Positions 56,330 through 64,000 of a DNA stretch of 64,000 bases are shown here, piece after piece; the stretch's first letter is position 1, and each line of letters begins with the position of its first letter. Origin of the DNA: Sporobolomyces roseus (Eukaryota > Basidiomycota > Microbotryomycetes > Sporidiobolales > Sporidiobolaceae). The stretch spans positions 1,612,001-1,676,000 of the forward strand of contig JADILM010000006.1 in assembly GCA_016617785.1 (NCBI GenBank), written 5' to 3'. The notes beneath the pieces are model-generated. The model worked only from the letters and a program-made list of their open reading frames with translations. It was not told the origin of the DNA and did not search any database. A program made the position numbers and the translations under genes.

Positions 56330-57538
56330 CTAGCATCTGAGATATAGCGGCGAGAGGTCGAGCTTGATGTTGCTGAGTGGCTGATCGAAGAACGAAATGA
56401 TAGCTCCGAATCGAGATCTTGATTCGCTGCTCCCAAGCACTATCCTCCTCCTTCTTCTTCTCCTCCGCATTCTTTCCCTCTTTTCCTTTACTTCCTGAGA
56501 GCTCCTCCTCTGCCTCCACTCCCTCCTCCCTATCAACGCTAGAATTCCCGCTCCTCTCTCTGACAAAATCATGACTCGTTCGATTTCCCCTACTCTCTCC
56601 ACCCTCCAAAATTGATCTCCCTTGGTTTGACGAGAGCTAGAGGAGAACAGTTGATTGAGGGATGAAGTTGGGGTGATAAGAAATTTCAATCGAGCGAATG
56701 ATGAGGGAGTTTCGGAAGTGGTCGAGGGGATGTAAGGTTGAGTTGAGGGAAGAGGAGTTGGAGTGGTGGAGGTTGAGGTGGGAAGTAGGGAGGTGAAAGG
56801 AGGGAAAAAGGAGTAAGTGGGAGTAGGTGAAGTTGCTTGAGAAGCAGATGCGAGAGATTCGTCTCCGTCGAGATCCTCAGTAAAATCTTCTTCTTCAGAT
56901 TGTGCGACTATTGAACACGATGGGGGGATATGCAGAGAGGTGGGAGTGATGTTGAGAAGATGAGGGGAGCGAAAGTTGGGGAGAATGAGGTGTGAAGCGG
57001 AGACATGATGAAAAACAGTTGAGGGTACGAGCAGGAGAGATATTGAGAGAAGGAGGATGAGAGGGGATATGGGAATGGGAGAGGGAGAAGGAGGAAGAAG
57101 TGATAGAGGAAAGAGAAAAATTGTCAGCTTACTCTTAAGGAACTTGAGCGAAGAAGTGAAAGCGAAAACTCACCATTCAATACCTTTTTGCGTTTCTCTT
57201 CTTCTTCCTCGATCAAGCTGACCCTGAACAAACACCTCTTCCAGAACTCTTCCTCACTGAAGCTATCCTCTCGCTCCGAAACTACCTCTTTCCCAGTCTC
57301 ATCCAAAACTTCTACTCCTCCTTCCTCTTGAACCATTTCCGATTGAACTAGATCTTTAGAGAGAGTCGAAAGGAATGAGGAGTAAGGTTCTCGAAGGTCG
57401 ATGAGATCGTTTGAAGAAGGAAGAGGAGGGAGTGAAGGGTCGAGTTGAAAGATGTTTGGATCCGATCTCAATCTACAGAGCAACCCATCTTTCCGCGTCA
57501 TCCCTCTGAGCAGATCCAATCCTCGTTACTCACTTCAT
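56330..57538 (-). CDS. BSD-domain-like protein, exon structure partly resolved
   Basis: A central exon (57472-57174) contains a stretch like the BSD domain of fungal Dos2/SYAP1-type proteins: LRSDPNIFQLDP, REPYSSFLSTLSKDL and SFSEEEFWKRCLFRVSLIEE, where the FW pair is the BSD hallmark. A later exon from 56907 reads VAQSEEEDFTEDLDGDESLA then a long S/T/P-rich segment. The tail is highly charged (about 56330-56600), but two frames compete and a lesion or missed intron there is possible. The start may be a five-base exon ATGAA at 57538-57534, joined by a 61-base intron; otherwise the start is further upstream. The family call rests on one motif, so treat it as provisional. Confidence 0.4.
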
Positions 57539-58031
57539 CTGTCACTTGATTGGAGAGAAGGTGTCACAGTCGGCGATTCAGGAAGGGTCGAAGTTTGCGC
57601 GAGCTTTCGAAAGGAGTGGTTTCGAATTTGTGCGAGTCGACTCGAGTTGCTCTTCAGCGGAGACGTGAAGAAAGCTGCTGTAGACCAGTCTATCAATACT
57701 GTCAGCTTGTGAGCGGAGGAAGAACAGCGGGAACAGAAATTTGATTTCGAGAGTGGAAGTCGAACCCGAACGGAGAGCACTCTCGAATCCAGCCATTTCG
57801 TCCCCTCCTCTCCCTTCCTTTCTCCTACAATAGCGCTTTTCATCTTTGACTCGTTTTCCTCGATTTAGCTAGTCTCCCTCTCGATCCTGACTGAAAGACC
57901 GCTGCGAGGAACCATCTTTTCGAAGCCCTATGTTCCCTTCCTGCCCTTCCTCTCTCTCTCTCCACCTCTTAAACTTCCCCATAGATACTAAAGAGTAGTA
58001 GATGCTTACCTGTTTCCTGACTTTACCCCAG

Positions 58032-58428
58032 AAACTCCCGAATCCAGCAATGACAATCTGAACTTCCTTGTCCAAATCAAAGGTCGTATTCTCCCTATCC
58101 CCTTCTCTCTGCTACTCGATGACGTGTCTGACGAGGCGGTAATTGCGGCTGAGGAAGTGGAAGTGGAAGGTGCGAGAGTAGTTGATGAACGAGAGGAAGA
58201 GCGCGAGGAATCAATCAATCCACCTCGAGACCTGTGAGTGACCTCCCACGATCAGCTTACTATCTCCTAGATTAGCTGATCTGTAGTGTCACTCACCCTA
58301 TAGCTAGCTTGAAGTGGCTTGAGAGGTTGAGGGGGAAGAAGGAATCAGAAAAAGTAGGCGAGTCGTTCCTCTCTCTTGATCGACTTGGCGGGGTCTTGCT
58401 AGCATTGACTAGGTTTCTGAGGTGCTAG
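58032..58428 (+). CDS. Hypothetical protein, C-terminal exons
   Basis: Exons 58032-58233 and 58287-58428 join in frame across a 53-base intron. The translation contains NLNFLVQIKGRILPIPFSLL, DDVSDEAVIAAEEVEVEGAR, then THPIASLKWLERLRGKKESE and FLSLDRLGGVLLALTRFLRC at the end. The charged helix and clean junction support a real gene. The upstream part is not resolved: the exon begins after a CCCCAG acceptor in phase 1, and the plus strand to the left overlaps the leader of the minus-strand BSD-like gene. Unrecognised. Confidence 0.45.
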
Positions 58429-58958
58429 TGAGCGGTACTGGGTCGAGTTTCAAGCTGTCGGTGAATGGCAAGTGTGAGAGAAAGCGAGAGTTTCTTGAGA
58501 TCGCTTCTTGCCTCTCAACACAACGCTCTAAACGCTCTGAACCTCTCTGGAGACTCAAGATGACCAGCATTACGCTCCTCTCAGCTCTACTGGGCTCTAC
58601 ATCTCTTATTCGCTTCTCTTTCGCTCTTCATTCGTTCCTCCTCGCCAACAGCTCCTTCTCTTCCCTCAAGCGCTCTGGGCTCTGTAACATACAAGCGTGC
58701 TGGGAATGCTCTGGAGTCGCTTCTGCTTCTTCCCTTTCGAGAAGCCTTCCAACTTTCCTCTCCGCTTCCTTTCGAAATCCCACTTATTCCAGCGGTAAAA
58801 GACTCGTGGAACTCACTCGAGCCGCCTCCTCGATTCTCCTCGATCTCCTACCTCCCGTATTTTCCACGGCTTAGCGTTCCACGATATCGGCCGGAGTAAG
58901 CGAGCGCTCTCCTTTTCTCTTTCTCTCTTTCCTTTCCTTTCCTCTCCATTCTTCTTTC
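58429..58958. other. Intergenic, pyrimidine-rich; no supported gene
   Basis: A 150-codon plus frame (58422-58874) is open but looks like low-complexity C/T-rich sequence translated as Ser/Leu/Phe. The right end is the leader of the MAQ-family copy B gene. Confidence 0.45.
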
Positions 58959-59876
58959 ATGGCTCAGCCTTCTCGTGAGTCCTTGTAAAGCTCTCATTCT
59001 TTTGCTGGTCACAGAAAGCTGATCGCAATGAGATTAGGTTCGATTCAAGAAATTGGTTCGTTCCTCGTTTACCAATCCCGCGTTCTCGAGGCTGACCCAG
59101 TTGCATTAATCAGACGATGAGCTCAAGGGGGGAATCAAATATGCAGTCCAACGACGTGAAACAGCTCTCAGCGACGTTCAGCTGCTCGAATTCAACGGTT
59201 CCAGTAGGGACTCTCTCTTTCTTTTCCCTTAATCTGGTCTTTGTCCTGAACATGTTGTACGAGAGCTAGGACTCGAGGATAATCGTCAACTCTGTCGAGA
59301 CATAGTGGTACTCGAGACTGCCGTTCAAGCTGCGCGCAATCGATTCATCCAAGCGTGCACGAGTGCAGGAATCACGAATTGGCAAGAAACCGACGAGGGA
59401 TACGAAGCCAACAATCTTGTCAGACTTCACGGTTGGGTCAGTTGATACAAATACCTCTCAGCTGAGTACCCTTGCAGGAGCTGAACAATATCATCAATGA
59501 TCAGGAAGCGGCATATCTCCAACGAGCTCAAAACTACGTTCAAAACGTCGCCTATACCGACTCTCTTCGTCAACTACAGCCATCTGATGCGTCAGGTAGT
59601 ACACCATTCCATCCTCAGGCTCGAATTCCCTCTGCAGCAACAGTACAGAACACTACCGGTCATTACTCTCACGTGCAACGCAACTCTCAATCTCTTCATC
59701 CGGCCCATCATACTTCTGCCCCCGCTAGCTCAATTCAGACTCCTCCTACAGCTACATTGATTGCTCAGCCCGGAGATGTAGGCTACTGGCAGTTGAGGAA
59801 TATGGTCGGTCGAAATTCCCTCTATGCGATGGATCAACCGGGAAACATCTACCGTTTGTCTCACCGTAGACAATAG
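58959..59876 (+). CDS. Hypothetical MAQ-family protein, copy B
   Basis: Exons 58959-58974, 59038-59055, 59114-59203, 59270-59436, 59478-59876; 229 residues. It opens MAQPSRSIQEIDDELKGGIK, then ETALSDVQLLEFNGSRLEDN, a helical ETAVQAARNRFIQACTSAGI and NWQETDEGYEANNLVRLHGW. The last exon starts ELNNIINDQEAAYLQRAQNY and turns into a low-complexity H/S/Q/P-rich region before ending NIYRLSHRRQ. The second exon is 18 bases. Intron phases are 1,1,1,0, the same as copy A at 48267, with exons 3 and 4 of near-equal length in both. The proteins themselves are strongly diverged. Function unknown. Confidence 0.6.
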
Positions 59877-61194
59877 ATTGGAGCGCACTCAGACGTGGTC
59901 ATTTGCGGATATACGGCGTTCAGTCAGATTGGAGGTAACGGGTGAAGGAGCGGATGGCAAACTTGAATCTTGTCAGTTTTTGCTATTCTAGACTAGATTC
60001 TTTGACCGTCTGCTTTGCGCGGTCAGAGAACCGATACTGTCAAGAGAGTGAGGGTCAATCTTTCTCTAAATTTCCCAAGATTGAGATGGAGAGAGTGCGA
60101 ACGAAGCGAGAGTTGCGAAAGAAAAACGCAGCGAAAGCGCAACGTTCAAACCAGATCAGTCTCGAGCTTGATTCGTTGTTAGTATACTCACAAACCCTCC
60201 CGCATCATCCGATCTAGGCAGAGAAAGGTGGAGAGAGCTGCTCGATCCATCAAACTTTGGCTCGCTCAACTGAACTTCTCCTGCACTCCAACCGCATCAC
60301 CAGCTACCTCAGTCTTGCTTCTAGTACATCGAATACATCCTCAAGAGTAGATACAGCACGCAAGAACGGCTCAGGGGCTTCAACTTGGCTCGGAAACTTT
60401 AGAAATTGATCAAGATCAAAGAGGTAAGCAAAATATCTTTCTCAAGGGCTCAAATTGGTAGGAGAAGGTATCTGGGCTATATAGTGGTGGCTACGAGGCT
60501 TTTGGAGACATCGCTGACTCGTTATCGCTCTTTGTTGGGCAGATTATCCAACCCGCTCAAACTGTCTCTGCAAGATCTCGTCGGCTGCTGCTCCTACTGC
60601 TCTGAGACGCTTTTCACCTGCTTTATATGCTCTCTGTTACTTCGCTCTGCGCTTCTTGTAGCTCTGTTTGGATAGATGGGCTCGCACTCGTCTTCTCTCC
60701 TCGCTCTCTCCAAAACAGGGCACTCAAACCCTTCTCTCTACTAGTGATGGAGAGATAGATATACTCTTCTTGACGCAAGCTGACGACTCTCTGCTCTTCC
60801 TTTTTACAGTCTACCCTCAATCCATCAACTCAAACTTCCCTCATTCCCTCCAAACATCCTTTCCTTACCCTTCAGCTCTCAACTCTATACTTCACACACC
60901 TGGCCACCAACCTCACCTACATCCTCACACTCTCATAGAGACTTACTAGAGTCAGCCTCAATCCTCCCTACCATCGGATCAGGCAATTTCGGAAATTCCG
61001 CTTTCCTCCCTCTCTCCTCCTCCTTCCCTTCTGATTTGTACCCTCTTTCCTCCACCGCACCATATCTCTAAATATATTAACATCACTCAAGCAAGCCTTA
61101 CCGTCGGTCCGAGAGAGGAATAACCCTAAGTTCGAGTCTGAAGAGCTTGGAAAGGCAACCGGTGAATTATGAGAATTTAGTTGAGGGGGAGCAG
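59877..61194. other. No resolved gene; scattered coding-like pieces
   Basis: Around 60086-60214 the plus strand reads ERVRTKRELRKKNAAKAQRS, a basic helix. Around 60780-60950 a proline/leucine-rich frame follows a TTTACAG acceptor. Neither could be placed in a complete model. Confidence 0.35.
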
Positions 61195-61396
61195 TCACTT
61201 TCAACCGAGATGAAGAGGACTGGGAGACTTGGATTTGGATGATGAGTTTGGAGAGGGGAAGGGATTGGCCGCTGCGACGAAAGTTATGGGGAAAGCTTTT
61301 GAGAAAGGTAGAGGTAAGTCTCCCCTTTCTCTCCTTCTCTCCTTTCTCAAGCTCAGATACTGACGAGGAGTGTGTGAGTAGGTGAAATTCGAATGA
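61195..61396 (+). CDS. Possible 3' exons of an unresolved gene
   Basis: Exon 61195-61313 reads FNRDEEDWETWIWMMSLERG then RDWPLRRKLWGKLLRKVE. A GTAAGT donor joins it across a 68-base intron to a tiny exon 61382-61396 (VKFE and stop). The Trp/Arg-rich, charged sequence is protein-like and ends properly, but the upstream part of the gene was not found, so strand and reading are provisional. Confidence 0.3.
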
Positions 61397-61975
61397 TTCC
61401 TTTACGATTTACGAAATGGTTGGATCTCGGACCTCAAACATCAGATTCTTGAGACGGAGAGTTACTAGAGGAGGAAGTTGAAGAAGTAGCGGGAGAACTA
61501 TCTGTAGACCTTTTCTTTGACTGACGGCGTGGAGGGAGGAAGGATAGGGAGGTAATTCGAAGCTTTTCCTCCGCTCGTTCATGAGATTGCGAAACTGACT
61601 TTTCGCTTTCTTTTTGAATAGAATGGTCTCTCTGAACAACAATTACCTCCACTCGTTGAGACCGCTCCAGAGCTGTTACCGACACCAGTGAGCTTTCATT
61701 CCTCTTCCTCCTTTCCCGGAATTTCGCTGATCTTGAACGCGACTTCCGATAGAAACTGCTGAACACTCCTAATTCGACAGCAGTCTTCTCGTCGCCAACT
61801 GGTCGTAGGAAAAGAGGGTTATCGTACATTCGTGCTTGAGGAAGACGTGGAGAGAAGTGTCGTTGAGGATCGAGTTTCAATTTCGAGAAATGCGGGAGAA
61901 AGTGCGGATTGAGTGATGGGGAATGAAGAGCTTGCGTAGGGATTCAGGGATACAAGTCTACTGCGTCACGTAGCC

Positions 61976-62365
61976 ATGGCAGAGGTGAGTCTCCTCGCGT
62001 TCTCTCAAACCCGTTCAGTATTGATTATTTGATTCTGTCGATTGCAGTTTTCGCTTTCCTACCTCAATCACATTGCTCCTTTCGGCTCCAACCCTTCAGC
62101 ATATTCCTCTCTCATCTCCACACCTCCTTGGCCTCTCGCGCACACCAGAGCTCTCAACTTCTCCGAAACAATCGCATCTCTCAAAATTCCCATTCTTTCG
62201 CCTTTCCTCTCAATCCCTTCATTCCCTTCACTCCTTTCAATCTTCCTTTCTCCCTCGCCACTCCACAAATCTTTCCCCTCGCTCTCCTTAATCCTCACCC
62301 CATCGTTTCCCTTTCCCCTCAACGACTACTTTTCGCAAATTTCGACAAAACGCCCGAATCGATAG
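61976..62365 (+). CDS. Possible small gene, 108 residues, hydrophobic
   Basis: A three-codon first exon (61976-61984, MAE) with a GTGAGT donor joins a 318-base exon at 62048. The product begins MAEFSLSYLNHIAPFGSNPS and has hydrophobic Pro/Ser/Leu/Phe-rich segments. The DNA is strongly C/T-rich, and two other frames are also open, so coding status is doubtful. Confidence 0.28.
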
Positions 62366-63310
62366 CTTAAAACGTTCAGGATCGAGCATAGGATCGCTGA
62401 AAAGATGGTACGGATGGAGAAGGAGGTTTTGTGGTCAATACGAGGCTAAAGTTTGGGATTTATCTGTTTCGCATTGTCGGAAAATGGTCAAACGAGTGAT
62501 TCAAGGGTGACGGGAGAGGCTGACAGCTCATTATGGACGTGAAGTATGAGGTAGGAGTACACGTGGTGAGCCCCCCTCGAATGGTTCGCTTGACCGTTTG
62601 AATGGAACTGACTACTTTCGAAATCCAAAGATCAAACATTCTGGATTCTCGATGGGGATCAATCGCTATCAATCTTCTCTCGCTTGCACTATATCCTTCA
62701 TTCTCTATTTGTTGTTTCCCTTTACTCATTTCCCTTCCCTTCTGTCCCGAGCATCATCGGAGAGTCAACTCAAGGGATGAATCCTTACTCTCTGGAGCGA
62801 TTTCTCCTTCGAAAGAATTTGTGCGAATAAAGTTCTTTGCAAGATTTACCGTTCGAGCTACAAGCACTCTCCGGCGTCTTCTATCCGATGAGGAAGACCC
62901 GTCTGAGTCAACTCTGCCTGATCAGAGCCGACGGATCCGAGAATTTGCGATGGTTTCGTCGGAATGAATGAAATCTGGAGTTGGGAGATTCACCTGAGAT
63001 TGAGGGCGACGACTTCGAGTATAGACGGAAGAAGGTGTTGAGATGTGATGGGATGGATAAGGAATTTGGAAGAGGATAAATGAGAGAGTTTGAATTCGGA
63101 GTTGAGTAAGGAATCGGTCCGAAGTGAGACTGAAGTTGTCTGTTTTGAGGTGAAGGAAATCAATCAGTGATCAACAGGAGAGAGTCTTTCCCTTCCCTCG
63201 CATGCAGAGCGATAGAGAGGGTAACTTATCTAAACTTGATCAATCCAACTTTCCACCTTTTTCTCCAATTCCGTCTGAATTTCAACTCCGTTCCGCCTTT
63301 TCGTTATCTC
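62366..63310. other. No supported gene
   Basis: Short frames on both strands without splice or family support; probably the 3' side of the partial minus-strand gene to the right. Confidence 0.45.
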
Positions 63311-64000
63311 TCATACCAATCCCTTTGACCGCATCATCCATACGATCAATCTCGCCGTCATCTCCTCGGTTGAACTGGAGGTTTGGTCTGGAGAGAGGCT
63401 GATTCGAACGAGATATCGGGAATTGGGATGAGAGAGATGGCGATAGAGGTAGTTGAGGCAGATGGACATGAGAGACGCATCACTGTAGAGTGCACACATA
63501 GAGCGAGTGAGCCTGTAATTCAAGAGATCCGGAGTTGAAGAGGAAAACGCACTTGATTCCGAAGTTTCTCTTGTCGTAATGGTCTTTATCCCCTTCCTTC
63601 TTTCCGACTTTGTTGATCTCCCTCGATACGCTCTAGCTATCCCATCGATCGTTAGCCGCCTATTCCAGCGAATTTTGAAGGTCATTGAGCCGCAGAATCC
63701 AAAATTGATCTTTCGAAACGAGATGATAACCATTCTGTTTTCTTGTTTCCGTTCCTGTTTGTGTGTCAAAGCTGTTGAGATCGTTTGCTGAAAGTGTTGC
63801 CGCTGAAATCGATGAGTAAGAGAGCGGTAGAAGACGAGAAACGGCGAGTTTCTGAAGAATGTCGATTTCCTTGAATTGAGCGGCTCGAATGCAGTTCTTC
63901 GGATAGAGCTGAGCTTGAGAATGTTCCAGAGAATAGTTTGATCGTATCAGCCAAAGCTGAGCACCGGTAGAATGATTGCCTTCATCGAAGAGTCCATTCT
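63311..64000 (-). CDS. Partial gene at right edge, BTB-type C-terminal region (tentative)
   Basis: 5' end lies beyond the window. Exon from the edge to about 63720 reads WLIRSNYSLEHSQAQLYPKN, AQFKEIDILQKLAVSRLLPL and SYSSISAATLSANDLNSF. This layout, a helical region with a Leu-Pro-x-Ser-Tyr core after the BTB fold, is common in basidiomycete BTB proteins, but the BTB fold itself is not in the window. A possible intron (63719 to 63633, CTAAC branch) and a second one (63552 to 63483) lead to SREINKVGKKEGDK and SLMSICLNYLYRHLSHPNSR, with a stop at 63311. Alternatively the gene ends at the TAG after NDLQNSLE (about 63660). Family and exon calls are weak. Confidence 0.38.

Noticed and set aside
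63640..63670. Idea that TAG is read as glutamine in this organism
   Set aside because: Protein-like frames here and near 47.6 kb seem to run through TAG only, but TAG is also the commonest splice acceptor, and a CTAAC branch point lies just before it. Well-supported genes in the window (FMP25, IRC21, CDC27, GTR1) use TAG as a normal stop.

Overview
This is nuclear DNA from a basidiomycete fungus, most likely a yeast-like member of Pucciniomycotina. That placement is inferred from gene architecture and protein flavour, not from a marker gene. Genes are densely packed on both strands and split by many short introns, mostly 49-75 bases, with GTGAGT/GTAAG-type donors, CTRAC-like branch points and YAG acceptors. 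Several exons are under 25 bases. Because of this, almost every long open frame is only one exon, and most models here were rebuilt by joining exons at splice sites that keep the frame and the expected family sequence. No bacterial-type features, tRNA, rRNA or CRISPR array were seen.

1-791 carries the 3' end of the APC/C subunit gene CDC27. 792-8470 is a 7.7-kb block without a convincing gene. Its left part (1083-3437) is bounded by a 67-base imperfect inverted repeat, probably the termini of a dead DNA transposon. Its right part is relatively CpG-poor.

8471-45607 is a conserved housekeeping stretch: an FMP25-like mitochondrial RCC1-repeat protein, elongin A, a cytochrome-b5-domain protein (IRC21 type), N-myristoyltransferase (NMT1), the 28-exon phosphatidylinositol 4-kinase STT4, a CAMK-type kinase, the class I histone deacetylase HOS2, a C2H2 zinc-finger protein, a small mitochondrial-type protein, arginyl-tRNA synthetase, the Rag-type GTPase GTR1, an RSO55/MTRFR-type mitochondrial GGQ protein, a 77-residue putative membrane protein, a heptad-repeat protein and a MATH-BTB protein. 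Three gene pairs (elongin A/IRC21, NMT1/STT4, GTR1/RSO55) are divergent, with 96, 96 and 130 bases between start codons, so each pair probably shares a promoter. STT4, NMT1 and GTR1 all act at membranes, but there is no evidence that the neighbourhood is a functional cluster.

45740-64000 differs. It holds mostly small, unrecognised, multi-exon genes, including two members of a divergent family that begin MAQ and share the same intron-phase pattern. It also has a BSD-like gene, a partial gene at the right edge, and several coding-like stretches that could not be assembled. This part looks like lineage-specific, fast-evolving gene content and is the least certain part of the annotation.
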